Shown piece after piece: positions 25,381-34,553 of a DNA stretch of 64,000 nucleotides. The position numbers were made by a program, and so were the translations under genes. How positions within the stretch are numbered: the stretch's first letter is position 1; every line of letters begins with the position of its first letter. The DNA lies in NCBI RefSeq assembly GCF_010894405.1, contig NZ_JAAIYA010000005.1, positions 62,001 to 126,000 on the forward strand. Reading direction: 5' to 3'. The notes below the pieces were generated by a model, which did no database searches, was not told where the DNA came from, and was given only the letters and a program-made list of their open reading frames with translations. This DNA is from Pyxidicoccus caerfyrddinensis. Its GTDB lineage: Bacteria > Myxococcota > Myxococcia > Myxococcales > Myxococcaceae.

Positions 25381-26067
25381 TCAGAACACGTCCTTGGCGG
25401 GAATGGAGATGCCGGAGAGCTCGACCAGGTACAGGCATGCGGCGCGGAAGGCGCCCGCGGGGCCTTCCCGCTCAGGAGAGTGGACGTCCAGCGCGTGGTA
25501 ACTCCCACCTCGGACACCCTCGAGAAGCCACGCTGCGCCGTCCGTATAGGCGAAGTTGCCATCCAGGAAGTAGCGGTCGGCGGACCAGAATCGTGCCTGT
25601 TCCAGTCGACGACGGAACTCCTGCCATTGGCTCGGCGTGAGGAGGATGCGCTGGTCGATGAGCAAGTCACCGTCCCGAAGATCCCCCATCTTGACGTGCA
25701 GGGAGTGGACGGGACCGAACTGCGTGACACGGATGAGCACGTAGTCGTTGAACGAGCGCATCCACGTGAAGCGGTAGGTCTCGGTGCCAGGTGCCGCTGG
25801 AAACAGCGGACCTTCCCCGAACGTGTTCACGATGACGGAGGAATGCCAGCAGTGGCTGAGCAGCCGGACTCTCTCATCATGGACCATCACGAAGAACTGC
25901 GGTCCGAGCTCGAAAGGGAGTGCGTATTTCGGGAACACGTCGGGCCAGGTGTCCTCACCTATGCGACAGGTCCGCGTCCCCAGCACGTCTTCGTAGGAGA
26001 AGATCCCATCCCGCAGACTCGTACAGGCCCCGAGCAGGAGCGCGAGACACATGAGCCACTGGCGCAT
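25381..26067 (-). CDS. lipoprotein of unknown function
   Basis: A 228-residue lipoprotein: MRQWLMCLALLLGACTS with a clear lipobox (LLGAC, Cys15). AGGG lies 7 bases before ATG 26067; an upstream in-frame start is possible but breaks the signal peptide. The mature part has strand-rich segments (YRFTWMRSFNDYVLIRVTQF, SLHVKMGDLRDGDLLIDQRI) and a WQEFRRRLEQARFW helix, with a terminal SIPAKDVF. No family recognised. The last helices read like those of short cell-surface proteins often found alone in myxobacteria. Confidence 0.65.
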   Translation of the reverse strand: MRQWLMCLALLLGACTSLRDGIFSYEDVLGTRTCRIGEDTWPDVFPKYALPFELGPQFFVMVHDERVRLLSHCWHSSVIVNTFGEGPLFPAAPGTETYRFTWMRSFNDYVLIRVTQFGPVHSLHVKMGDLRDGDLLIDQRILLTPSQWQEFRRRLEQARFWSADRYFLDGNFAYTDGAAWLLEGVRGGSYHALDVHSPEREGPAGAFRAACLYLVELSGISIPAKDVF

Positions 26068-26101
26068 GGGTACACCCTGCGCCACAGCCGTCCTGCAATC
26101 C

Positions 26102-26863
26102 TCACGGTTCGCTCATGGTTTCCGCACGGAATCGCAGGTCCAGGATGCGCCCTTCACGCAGCCACCCGTGAGCATCCACCGTGAGCGGCGCACCCACGGC
26201 CACCACCCGCTCCGGCGCCTTCCGCGTCAGCCACCCCAGCCAGGCACACAGCGCCGCATCGAGCTGGTCATGCGTGGGCAATTCCCCCTCCGGAAAGCGC
26301 AGCCCGTTCGCCTCCAGCACCGCGCGTCGCCGCTCACGCCCATCGCGTGACGCCTTTGCCCCCAACTTCTCCACAGCCAGCGTCCTCCACGTCGCGCCGG
26401 GGAACGCCTCGAACAGGCGCGCTTCACCCAGCGCATCCGTATCCACATCCAGCATCGGCAACCCACCCCGGGCCCGCAGTCCGGCGAACAGCAGCACGCT
26501 CCCGCGCACGAACCCGCAGAACGGACGCCCCGGCACGGGCAGTACGTCCGGTGTCCTCCCGGGGGCGCGCAGCAACCGCTCCGCCTCCCGCACCTGTGCC
26601 CCCGGCCGTGCCAGCGCCTGCGGCCCATCCACGACGAGCACATCCTCCGCGCCCACGGGGAACGCCGCCGCCAATTCCACGGGGTCGAAGTCACCACCCC
26701 GTGACGGAGGCGCGGGCCACCGGGCCTCGGAGAAGCGCACCCGTCCCCGCGTGTCGGCCTCCGCGATATCCACCGGGCGACACGCGCGCGAGTACGGGTC
26801 CGTCAAGTCCCAGCCCACGAAGCGCACGGCCCCCTCATGCACCGGGAGTGCTGCGCCGTCCAC
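26102..26863 (-). CDS. DUF429 family protein (RNase H-like fold)
   Basis: A 253-residue protein read from GTG 26863. It has the DUF429 layout: an N-terminal FVGWDLTDPYSR strand with the first acidic residue, DVLVVDGPQALAR, the FEAFPGATWRTL segment, and GELPTHDQLDAALCAWLGWL near the C-terminus. The family is predicted to have a ribonuclease-H-like nuclease fold, with Asp residues in GWDLTD and VVDGP and near the DALCAW helix. There is no established role. It is a single gene between a lipoprotein and a divergent aldo-keto reductase. Confidence 0.7.
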   Translation of the reverse strand: MDGAALPVHEGAVRFVGWDLTDPYSRACRPVDIAEADTRGRVRFSEARWPAPPSRGGDFDPVELAAAFPVGAEDVLVVDGPQALARPGAQVREAERLLRAPGRTPDVLPVPGRPFCGFVRGSVLLFAGLRARGGLPMLDVDTDALGEARLFEAFPGATWRTLAVEKLGAKASRDGRERRRAVLEANGLRFPEGELPTHDQLDAALCAWLGWLTRKAPERVVAVGAPLTVDAHGWLREGRILDLRFRAETMSEP

Positions 26864-26923
26864 TCCGACCCGTTACATCTCCCGCCCTCAGTCCCCAAGC
26901 AGGACACACGAGGTGGCACGCAC

Positions 26924-27943
26924 ATGAATTACCGGCAGCTGGGCCGCACTGGCCTCTATGTCTCGGAGCTGTGCTTCGGAGCCATGACCTTCGGCGGAGA
27001 GGGCTTCTGGAAGGTCGTCGGCACGCAGGGCCAGTCGGAGGCCGACAAGCTCGTGGGCCGCTCCCTGGACGCGGGCATCAACTTCTTCGACACGGCCAAC
27101 GTCTACTCCAATGGCGCCTCCGAGCAGCTCCTCGGCAAGGCCCTGGGCGCGAAGCGCTCCAACGTCGTGCTGGCCACCAAGGTCCGCGGGCGCATGGGGC
27201 CGGGTCCCAACGAGCTGGGCCTGTCGCGGGGCCACATCATGGACTCGGTCCACTCGAGCCTGAAGCGCCTGGGCACCGACTACATCGACCTGTACCAGAT
27301 TCACGGCTACGACCCCGTCACGCCGCTGGACGAGACGCTGCGTGCGCTCGACGACCTCATCCATCAGGGCAAGGTGCGCTATCTCGGCGCGTCCAACCTG
27401 GCCGCGTGGCAGCTCATGAAGGCGCTGGGCATCAGCGAGAACAAGGGCCTGGCCCGCTTCGAGTCGCTGCAGGCCTACTACACCATCGCCGGACGCGACC
27501 TGGAGCGCGAGCTGGTGCCACTGATGAAGGACCAGCACCTGGGCCTCATGGTGTGGAGCCCGCTGGCCGGTGGCTTCCTCAGCGGCAAGTACCGCCGCGA
27601 GCAGCAGGGCCCGCAGGGCAGCCGCCGCGTCGACTTCGACTTCCCGCCCATCAACAAGGACCGCGCCTATGACGTCATCGACGTGATGGACGGCGTGGCC
27701 AAGGAGCACAACGTCTCCGTGGCGCGCGTGGCGCTCGCGTGGCTGCTGCACCAGCAGCACGTCACCACCATCATCATCGGCGCGAAGAACGAGCAGCAGC
27801 TCGAGGACAACCTCGCGGCCACCACGCTGAAGCTCACGCCCGAGCAGCTCACGAAGCTCGACGCCGTCTCGAAGCTCCCGGACGAGTACCCGCAGTGGAT
27901 GCTCGAGCGGCAGGGCGCGGACCGCGTGACCCCCGCGAAGTAG
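26924..27943 (+). CDS. aldo/keto reductase
   Basis: A 339-residue NADPH-dependent aldo/keto reductase. ATG 26924 follows a GAGG. The catalytic tetrad is visible: Asp and Tyr in FFDTANVYSNGASEQ, Lys in VLATKVRGR, and His in YQIHGYDPVTPLDET. The C-terminal cofactor site is TIIIGAKNEQQLEDNL. The family reduces aldehydes and ketones; this YghZ/PLD-like subgroup has no fixed substrate. It diverges from the DUF429 gene with a 60-bp gap that must hold both promoters. Confidence 0.9.
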   Translation: MNYRQLGRTGLYVSELCFGAMTFGGEGFWKVVGTQGQSEADKLVGRSLDAGINFFDTANVYSNGASEQLLGKALGAKRSNVVLATKVRGRMGPGPNELGLSRGHIMDSVHSSLKRLGTDYIDLYQIHGYDPVTPLDETLRALDDLIHQGKVRYLGASNLAAWQLMKALGISENKGLARFESLQAYYTIAGRDLERELVPLMKDQHLGLMVWSPLAGGFLSGKYRREQQGPQGSRRVDFDFPPINKDRAYDVIDVMDGVAKEHNVSVARVALAWLLHQQHVTTIIIGAKNEQQLEDNLAATTLKLTPEQLTKLDAVSKLPDEYPQWMLERQGADRVTPAK

Positions 27944-28031
27944 CCACGTCGAAAAGCAGGGCACGGGAAGATTCAGGAGAGGGCGCGTTCCAGGGGCATC
28001 GCTTCAAACACGAAGCCCCAAGGAGCCTCTC

Positions 28032-29153
28032 ATGCAACGCCGTGCCCTGCTGTCCGCCGCCCTGCTGTTCGCCTCCGCCTGTGGTCCCGTCCCCGAGGAC
28101 GCGACCCCCACTGACACGTCCTCGCTGGCGAGCGCGGAGCAGGACCTCTGCGTCACCCCGCGCAAGCTGAACCTCCTGTCCAATGCGAGCTACGACACGG
28201 TGGGCTCCGTCGGGAACCCCGTCTCCCTCATCACCTCTGTACCCGGGGGTGCGGGGTGGTCCGCGGCGGCGGACTGGACGATGTTCACCAACACCGCGGG
28301 CTACATCTACTCGCGCGTGCTGCCGACGGCGCGGCCCAACGCGGGCACGTCGAACATGATTCAGGTGAACACGCTGGGCTGGGGCAACGGCCTGGTGCAG
28401 GTGTTCAAGCCCTTCGGCACGGGGCCGAGGAAGGTCATCTCGGGCGCGTGGGTCTTCGTGCTGCGCGGCAAGGTGGGCATGGGCGCGGGCAACGGTGGCA
28501 ACACGGGCCTGGACACCCTCAGCCAGACGACGGGCCAGTGGGAGTGGCTGGCCGCGTCCAACGGCGTCTCTCCGGCCAACGAGTTCATCATCTACTCGGC
28601 GGACGTGGGCGGCGCGGAGTTCTTCGTCGACGCCGCGAGCGTGGTGGAGGCGCCCAACCTCCTGAAGAACGCTGACTTCGACCTGCTGAGCGGCAACAGC
28701 GTGTTCGCGACGAGCAGCGTGAATGTGCCGGGCGGCGCGGGCACCTCCGCGGCGGCGAACTGGACGCTGTTCGCGAACACGGCGCCGGCGCACTTCTACA
28801 CGGAGGTGAAGCCGTCCACGCGAGTGCCGGGGACGCGGATGATGCGCGTCATGACCTCGGGCGAGCGCAACGGCCTGGTGCAGGTCTTCCCGTCCGACAA
28901 CCCGTGTGACTTGGACGGGCCGGACCACGCGGTGTCGGGCGCGTGGGTCTACGTGCGCAGCGGCAAGGTGGGCCTGGGCACGGGCAACGGTGGCAACACG
29001 CACATCGACACGGAGAGCACCCTGCTGAACCAGTGGGAGTGGCTGTCCGCGCCCAACGGTGTGTCTCCGGCGAACGAGCTCATCCTCTACTCGACGAACA
29101 CCACCGGCGCGGACTTCGACGTGGACTTCGCGAGCGTCAACGAGACGCCGTGA
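28032..29153 (+). CDS. lipoprotein with tandem duplicated beta domain
   Basis: A 373-residue lipoprotein (MQRRALLSAALLFASAC, lipobox ASAC). AAGGAG lies 6 bases before the ATG. The mature part is two copies of an about 150-residue module (about 48-210 and 211-373). The copies share NLL[SK]NA[SD][YF]D, VPGGAGxSAAA[ND]WT, KVGxGxGNGGNT and WEWL[AS]A[SP]NGVSPANE. The module looks like a jelly-roll carbohydrate-binding domain (CBM_4_9-like); that assignment is tentative. The close similarity of the copies suggests a recent internal duplication. No catalytic residues. Confidence 0.75.
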   Translation: MQRRALLSAALLFASACGPVPEDATPTDTSSLASAEQDLCVTPRKLNLLSNASYDTVGSVGNPVSLITSVPGGAGWSAAADWTMFTNTAGYIYSRVLPTARPNAGTSNMIQVNTLGWGNGLVQVFKPFGTGPRKVISGAWVFVLRGKVGMGAGNGGNTGLDTLSQTTGQWEWLAASNGVSPANEFIIYSADVGGAEFFVDAASVVEAPNLLKNADFDLLSGNSVFATSSVNVPGGAGTSAAANWTLFANTAPAHFYTEVKPSTRVPGTRMMRVMTSGERNGLVQVFPSDNPCDLDGPDHAVSGAWVYVRSGKVGLGTGNGGNTHIDTESTLLNQWEWLSAPNGVSPANELILYSTNTTGADFDVDFASVNETP

Positions 29154-29166
29154 GCTGAAGGAAAGC

Positions 29167-30147
29167 TCAGTTCCACGGCAGGGAGGAGCGCTTCGCCCAG
29201 TAGTCGCGAGGCGCCTCCACCAGACCGAGCAGTCGTGAGTCCAGCTCCGCGCTCCAAGGCACGGAGCGCGCGGCCAGGTTGTCCCGGAGCTGCTCCACGG
29301 TGGAAGCACCGCTGAGCACCACGGAGACCCACGGCTGCGCGAGCACCGCGGCGAGCGCGAGCGCATCCGGTGTCACGCCGCGCTCGGAAGCCAGCGCGCG
29401 CAGCGGAAGCAACTCCGGGCTGGAGTCGCGCGAGGTGAGCCGGCCATTGGCCACGGCCTCCTTGACGATGACGCCCCAGCCGGCGGCATGGGCCTCCGCG
29501 AGCGCGGGCCCGGCGGAGCGCTCCAGCAGGTTCCACGTGGCCTGCACGCAAGAGAACACCGGCGCCCCATCCACACGGACCTCCAGCGCGCTCCGCAGCA
29601 CGTCCGCCTGCGAGGCACCGCTGAGCGACAGTCCCACGGCGAGCCCCTGCTCCCGCAGCCGGGCCAGCGCGGAGAGGACGGCGGTGTCTCGCAGCACGCC
29701 GCTCTCAAAAGTGGCGGAGTGAATTTGATACAGCGCCAGGTGCGGCCCCAGCAGCGCGCGGCTCTCCCCGAGCTGCCGCTGGAGGGTGGGAAGGGTGTGG
29801 TCCTTCACCTCGTGGTGCTCGGCGCGGACCTGCCAGTCGGCGGTGTACGTGTAGCCCCACTTGGAGCCCACGGTGACGTCCCCGGGACGCAGCCCCCGAG
29901 CAGAGAGCCACGACGCGAGGAACGCCTCCGCGCGGCCGTACGAGCGCGCGGCGTCGAAGTAGCGGACACCGGCGTCATACGCGGCATCCAGCACCGCATG
30001 GGCCTGGCGCTCCATGGCGGGAACGGAGCGGTCCTCACCGAAGTCGGCGCCATGGCCGAGGGTGATGTAGCCCGGCCGGCCGAGCGCGGCGAGACCGAGG
30101 CCCAGCGAGGAGACAGACGGCCCGTGGGCACCGAGGGTCCGAGTCAT
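29167..30147 (-). CDS. aldo/keto reductase, D-threo-aldose-dehydrogenase-like
   Basis: A 326-residue aldo/keto reductase family protein. It has Asp and Tyr in RYFDAARSYGRAE, Lys in TVGSKWGYTY, and His in YQIHSATFESG. The C-terminal cofactor segment is SVVLSGASTVEQLRDNL. GVRYFDAARSYGRAE together with VGSKWGY fits the L-fucose/aldose dehydrogenase-like subgroup. It converges with the preceding lipoprotein gene (13-bp gap) and diverges from the fatty-acid cluster. Confidence 0.88.
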   Translation of the reverse strand: MTRTLGAHGPSVSSLGLGLAALGRPGYITLGHGADFGEDRSVPAMERQAHAVLDAAYDAGVRYFDAARSYGRAEAFLASWLSARGLRPGDVTVGSKWGYTYTADWQVRAEHHEVKDHTLPTLQRQLGESRALLGPHLALYQIHSATFESGVLRDTAVLSALARLREQGLAVGLSLSGASQADVLRSALEVRVDGAPVFSCVQATWNLLERSAGPALAEAHAAGWGVIVKEAVANGRLTSRDSSPELLPLRALASERGVTPDALALAAVLAQPWVSVVLSGASTVEQLRDNLAARSVPWSAELDSRLLGLVEAPRDYWAKRSSLPWN

Positions 30148-30230
30148 GAGACCCTACGTAGCGCATCCAGGAAGTTCACGAACGCGCGGTGACGCAACAC
30201 GTCGAAAGCCAGACAGGCTTCCGAGCAGCC

Positions 30231-30256
30231 CTTGTTGTTGACACTGTGCCAACAAG
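30231..30256 (+). promoter_or_regulatory. palindromic operator over a TTGACA promoter, fatty-acid cluster
   Basis: CTTGTTG (30231-30237) and CAACAAG (30250-30256) are perfect inverted arms. A second near-palindrome inside, TTGACACTGTGCCAA (30238-30252), has one mismatch. The TTGACA hexamer (30238-30243) is followed 17 bp later by CATCAT (30261-30266), a 4/6 match to a -10 box. The enoyl-CoA hydratase ATG is at 30297. A TetR repressor is encoded second in this cluster, so this is its probable binding site. Binding is inferred. Confidence 0.55.
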
Positions 30257-30296
30257 CTCCCATCATCATTCTCACGGGAGCACGGAGGTCCCATCC

Positions 30297-31139
30297 ATGA
30301 GCTACCAACACATCCGGTCTTCGCTCTCGGGCCGGATTGCCACGCTGGAGCTGCACCGCCCCGAAGCGCGCAATGGCTTCACGGTGACCATGGCGGACGA
30401 GCTCGCCCACGCGCTCGACGCCGCGGATACGAACGAAGACGTGCGCGTGGTCATCCTCACCGGCGCGGGCAGGGACTTCTGCGTGGGAGCGGACCTGAGC
30501 GGCCAATCGCTCGAGGTGATGAATGAAGAGGTCCTGGCGCGCGGCTGGATTGAGCCGGCGACCCGCGTGACGCGCCGGATGTTCGCGCTGCGAAAGCCCG
30601 TCATCGCCGCCGTCCATGGCGCCGCGGTGGGTGTGGGCTCGACGATGATTCTCCCCGCGGACTTCCGCCTCGCCGCGAAGGACAGCCGCTTCGGCTTCGT
30701 CTTCAGCCGGCGTGGCATCTATCCGGAGGCGGGCTCCAGCTGGTTCCTGCCGCGCATCGTCGGAATGGGGCGCGCGCTCGACTGGATGGTGAGCGGCCGG
30801 CTCATCCCCGCGGAGGAGGCGCTCGGCGCGGGCCTGGTGCGCTCCCTCCACGAGCCCGAGGCCCTGCTCGCCGCCGCCCATGCGCTCGCCCAAGAGCTGG
30901 TGGAGACCACCGCGCCGGTGTCCGTCGCCGTCATCCGGCAGGAGCTCTACCGGATGAGCGCGCTGCCTTCGCCCGAGCCCGCCTTCGCGCTCGACAGTCG
31001 GCTCATCGCGAGCCTGGGGCAGAGCGAGGACGCCGTGGAGGGCGTGATGTCCTTCCTGCAGAAGCGGCCCGCGAAGTTCCCCCGGACGCTCGGCGAGGAC
31101 CTGCCGGCATTCCTCCCCTGGCTGGAGCAGCAGTCATGA
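30297..31139 (+). CDS. enoyl-CoA hydratase/isomerase
   Basis: A 280-residue crotonase-fold enzyme, the hydration step of beta-oxidation. ATG 30297 has GGAGG 8 bases upstream. The oxyanion-hole motifs are DFCVGADLSGQ and AAVHGAAVGVGSTMIL. The catalytic region is GIYPEAGSSWFLPRIVG, where Glu occupies the position of the family's general acid/base residues. The C-terminus (SPEPAFALDSRLIASL, DAVEGVMSFLQKRPAKF) is typical of the family. It is the first gene of the nine-gene fatty-acid cluster; the next gene starts within its stop codon. Confidence 0.9.
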   Translation: MSYQHIRSSLSGRIATLELHRPEARNGFTVTMADELAHALDAADTNEDVRVVILTGAGRDFCVGADLSGQSLEVMNEEVLARGWIEPATRVTRRMFALRKPVIAAVHGAAVGVGSTMILPADFRLAAKDSRFGFVFSRRGIYPEAGSSWFLPRIVGMGRALDWMVSGRLIPAEEALGAGLVRSLHEPEALLAAAHALAQELVETTAPVSVAVIRQELYRMSALPSPEPAFALDSRLIASLGQSEDAVEGVMSFLQKRPAKFPRTLGEDLPAFLPWLEQQS

Positions 31140-31822
31140 GCTCCGCCGAGGCTCCACGCTGGAAGCGGCTCGAGCCGGACACGCGCCGGGAACAGATTCT
31201 CGAGTGCGCCGCGCGGTTGTTCGGCGAGCGCCCGTACGCGGACGTCTCCACCACGGACATCGCCCTGGAGGCAGGCGTCGCGCGGGGGCTCATCAACCAC
31301 TACTTCGGGCAGAAGCGGGACCTCTACTTGAAGGTCGTGAAGAGGATGCTGCTCATGCCCGGCCTGGAAGAGAACGTGCCCATGACCGGGAGCTTGAGGC
31401 AGCGGGTGGAGCGCAGCGTCGAGTGGTACCTCAACACGGTGGCGACCCACGGAAAGACGTACGTGGCCGTCACCGGTTCGGGGGGCATCGGCTCGGACCC
31501 GGAGGTGGACCGCATCATCTCCGAGGCGGACGACGTGGCCTCCTCGAAGACGCTCGAGTTCCTGGGCCTCAAGGTGGAGGTCGGAAGCGACGTACGGCAC
31601 CGGGCGATGATGCGCTCCTACGCCGGCCTGGTGAAGGCCACCATCCGCGAGTGGATTCGCGGTGGGACGCTCTCCCGCGAGGACGCGCACCTGCTCCTGA
31701 GCGAAGCGCTCATCACCATCGTGCGCGACGTGTTCCCCCAGCTCGCTCAACAGGCCGGTCCCGAGCGTGGCGACGCGAAGGCGCCGAAGACGGGGCCCAA
31801 GCGGGGAAGGGACGAGAAATGA
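31136..31822 (+). CDS. TetR-family transcriptional regulator
   Basis: A 228-residue regulator. The N-terminal helix-turn-helix is RREQILECAARLFGERPY, then TDIALEAGVARGLINHYFGQ and KRDLYLKVV, all standard TetR features. The ligand-binding C-terminal domain is helical. It ends in a basic tail (APKTGPKRGRDEK). Located second in a beta-oxidation cluster and coupled by ATGA overlaps on both sides, it is a likely acyl-CoA- or fatty-acid-responsive repressor of its own operon, comparable to FadR/PsrA/FabR-type TetR proteins. The palindrome at 30231-30256 is the natural operator. Confidence 0.9.
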   Translation: MSSAEAPRWKRLEPDTRREQILECAARLFGERPYADVSTTDIALEAGVARGLINHYFGQKRDLYLKVVKRMLLMPGLEENVPMTGSLRQRVERSVEWYLNTVATHGKTYVAVTGSGGIGSDPEVDRIISEADDVASSKTLEFLGLKVEVGSDVRHRAMMRSYAGLVKATIREWIRGGTLSREDAHLLLSEALITIVRDVFPQLAQQAGPERGDAKAPKTGPKRGRDEK

Positions 31823-32646
31823 CTCTCGAGCCGCTCGCGGGACGCACGCTGTTGATGTCCGGAGGAAGCCGCGGCATCGGGCTGGCGATTGGCGTCGCGG
31901 CGGGACGGCTGGGCGCCAATGTCGCGCTCCTGGCGAAGACGGACACCCCGGACCCGAGGCTGCCCGGGACGGTGCACACGGCGGCCGCGGAAATCGAAGC
32001 CGCGGGCGGCCGGGCGCTCGCGGTGGTCGGCGACGTGCGCGACGAAGCGGACGTGCAGCGGGCCGTGGACGAGACGGTGGCGCGCTTCGGCGGCATCGAC
32101 TTCTGCGTCAACAACGCGAGCGCCCTCGCTCCGCTGAAGACGGAGGAGCTGTCCGTCAAGCGCTTCGACCTGATGCAGCAGATTCAGCTGCGGGGGACGT
32201 TCCTCCTGACGCGTGCGTCGCTGCCGCACCTGCGGCGCTCCTCCCAGGCGCACATCCTCTCGCTGTCGCCGCCGGTGAACCTGGCGCCGCACTGGATGGG
32301 GAAGCACCCGGCGTACACGCTGGCCAAGTACGGGATGACGCTGCTCACGCTCGGCTGGGCCGCGGAGTTCGCCGAGGCAGGCATCGCCGCGAATGCGCTC
32401 TGGCCCCGGACGCTCATCGCCACCGCCGCGGTGAAGAACCTGCTCGGGGGCGACACGTCGATGGAGCGGGCCCGCGCGCCGGACATCATGGCGGACGCGG
32501 CCGTGGCCATCCTCCAGCGCCGGCCGCGCGAGTGCACCGGAAACACCTTCATCGACGAGGACGTCCTGCGCGCCGAGGGCGTCACCGACTTCACGCGCTA
32601 CGGGGGCGGGCCCGACGTCCTGCTCGACCTCTACGTCGACCCCTGA
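31819..32646 (+). CDS. short-chain dehydrogenase/reductase (HSDL2-like)
   Basis: A 275-residue SDR. The NAD(P)-binding loop is MSGGSRGIGLAIG, and the NNASA motif is in DFCVNNASALAPL. The active site is modified: the usual Ser position is in LSLSPPVNLAP, with Tyr/Lys in YTLAKYGMTLL (YxxxK). Length, sequence and the TAAVKNLLGG segment fit the HSDL2/peroxisomal hydroxysteroid-dehydrogenase-like group, associated with fatty-acid metabolism. It starts inside the TetR stop codon (ATGA). Confidence 0.88.
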   Translation: MTLEPLAGRTLLMSGGSRGIGLAIGVAAGRLGANVALLAKTDTPDPRLPGTVHTAAAEIEAAGGRALAVVGDVRDEADVQRAVDETVARFGGIDFCVNNASALAPLKTEELSVKRFDLMQQIQLRGTFLLTRASLPHLRRSSQAHILSLSPPVNLAPHWMGKHPAYTLAKYGMTLLTLGWAAEFAEAGIAANALWPRTLIATAAVKNLLGGDTSMERARAPDIMADAAVAILQRRPRECTGNTFIDEDVLRAEGVTDFTRYGGGPDVLLDLYVDP

Positions 32647-32697
32647 AGAGGAACACCCCACACAGCACGCAAGGCCAATGACTCGGAGGAGGTACCC

Positions 32698-34536
32698 ATG
32701 GGTCCGTCCCTCGCAGCCCTGGAAGCGCAGTGCCAATCACAGGCGGACAAGCTCACGCTGCCGCTCCTGCTCAAGCGCAATGCCGAGGAGTACGCGGGCG
32801 AGCCCGCCCTCACCGCCGGAGACAGGACGCTCACCTGGGCCTGGCTGCGCGAGCAGACAGCCGCGCTCTGTCGCGGGCTCGGCGCGCTCGGGCTGAGGCG
32901 CGGCGAGCGGATGATGATCATGATGTCCAGCCGGCCGGAGCACTGGGTCATCGACTATGCGGCGGCCCACCTCGCCGCCATCCCCTGCACCGCGTACCAG
33001 ACGCTGAGCACCGAGCAGATAGGCTACGTCGCGCGGCACAGCGCGGCCACGGTGGTGGTGCTGGAGGGCGCGGACGAAGTCTCACGGTGGTTGCCGGTGC
33101 TCGACACGCTCCGGGCGCTCAAGCGGGTCATCGTCGTCGACGCCTCGGCGATTCCCGCCGGGGATGCGCGCTTCGTTTCCTACGCGGAAGTCGAAGCCGA
33201 GGGACGCGGGCTGCACGAGGCGGACCCCACCGTCTTCGAGGACGGCTGGAAGGCCATCCGGCCCGAAGACCCCATCTCGATGATCTACACCTCGGGCACC
33301 ACCGGCGACCCGAAGGGCGTGGTGCTGAGCCACCGCAACGCCTTCTACGAGGCCGTCGCGGTGGACCTCTCCGCTCCCGTCCCGATGCGGGTTCCCTCCA
33401 TCGCCTACCTCCCGCTGGCGCACATCGGCGAGCGCGAGCTCGGCCTCTACCGCGCGCTCTACAAGGCGCTGCACGTGCACATCTGCACGGACCCGGCGGG
33501 CGTGATGCCGATGATGGCGCGGGCGCGTCCCCCCGCGTTCTTCGGCGTGCCACGCCTCTGGGAGAAGCTCGCCGCGGGCCTGCGGGCGAAGCTGGACGCG
33601 CTCGAAGCCCCGAAGCGCGAGGCCATCCTCGCCGCCCACGCGGTGGCGCTGGAGGCCTTCCGGCTCGAAGGCTCCGGAGGGGCCGTGTCCCCGGAGCTGC
33701 AGCGGAAGGCGGAGGAGGCGGAGGCGCGAGTTTTGAAGCCCCTGCGCCAGACGCTCGGACTGGACGCGCTGCAGTGGGCGAGCAGCGGCTCGGCGCCCAT
33801 CCCCGTGGACATCCTCGAGTACCTCGGCGGCTTCGGCATCAAGGTGCTGGAGGTCTGGGGCATGAGCGAGACGACGGGCTGCGCCACCGTCAACACGCCT
33901 ACGGACTTCCGCGTCGGCGCGGTGGGGCGGACCATCCCAGGGGTGCAGCTCCGGCTGGCCCCGGACGGTGAAATCTTCGTCCGCGGCCCCGTGGTGTTCC
34001 TCGGCTACCTCTCCGAGGACGGCCGGATTGTCAGCGCGACGGACAGGGACGGCTGGCTCGCCACCGGCGACATCGGCACGGTCGACTCCGACGGCTTCCT
34101 CTCCATCACCGACCGGAAGAAGGAGCTGATCATCACCTCGAGCGGGAAGAACATCGCGCCCTCGAAGATTGAGGGAATGCTGCGCGCGCACCCGCTCGTC
34201 GGTCAGGCGATGGCGATTGGTGACAATCGTCCCTTCTTGACGGCACTCATCTCCCTGGACCCGGAAGCCGCGCCGGTCTGGGCCAAGGCCCGCGGCGTCG
34301 TGGCGCAGTCGCTCGTCGACCTCATGCGCGACCCGACGATTCGCGCCGAGCTCGACTCCCTCGTGGCGAAGACCAATGCCCGGCTCTCGCGGGCGGAGCA
34401 GCTCAAGCGCTACGAGGTGGTCCCCGAGGCGTGGTCTCCGGTGACGGGCGAAATCACGCTCACCCTCAAGCTCAAGCGCCGCGTCATCCTCGAGAAGTAC
34501 GCCGAGCGCATCGCCTCGCTCTACGCAAACGCCTGA
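32698..34536 (+). CDS. long-chain acyl-CoA synthetase
   Basis: A 612-residue AMP-forming acyl-CoA ligase that activates fatty acids for the cluster. ATG 32698 follows GGAGG by 5 bases. The phosphate-binding loop is MIYTSGTTGDPKGVVLSH (about 195-212). Other signatures are YLPLAHIGERELG, LEVWGMSETTGCATVN, the GDIGTVDSDGFLSITDRKKE hinge region and the SGKNIAPSKIE motif. It belongs to the FadD15/bubblegum-like group. The catalytic lysine should be near TGEITLTLKLKR at the C-terminus. Confidence 0.93.
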   Translation: MGPSLAALEAQCQSQADKLTLPLLLKRNAEEYAGEPALTAGDRTLTWAWLREQTAALCRGLGALGLRRGERMMIMMSSRPEHWVIDYAAAHLAAIPCTAYQTLSTEQIGYVARHSAATVVVLEGADEVSRWLPVLDTLRALKRVIVVDASAIPAGDARFVSYAEVEAEGRGLHEADPTVFEDGWKAIRPEDPISMIYTSGTTGDPKGVVLSHRNAFYEAVAVDLSAPVPMRVPSIAYLPLAHIGERELGLYRALYKALHVHICTDPAGVMPMMARARPPAFFGVPRLWEKLAAGLRAKLDALEAPKREAILAAHAVALEAFRLEGSGGAVSPELQRKAEEAEARVLKPLRQTLGLDALQWASSGSAPIPVDILEYLGGFGIKVLEVWGMSETTGCATVNTPTDFRVGAVGRTIPGVQLRLAPDGEIFVRGPVVFLGYLSEDGRIVSATDRDGWLATGDIGTVDSDGFLSITDRKKELIITSSGKNIAPSKIEGMLRAHPLVGQAMAIGDNRPFLTALISLDPEAAPVWAKARGVVAQSLVDLMRDPTIRAELDSLVAKTNARLSRAEQLKRYEVVPEAWSPVTGEITLTLKLKRRVILEKYAERIASLYANA

Positions 34537-34553
34537 AAGGGCCTCCCACTCCC

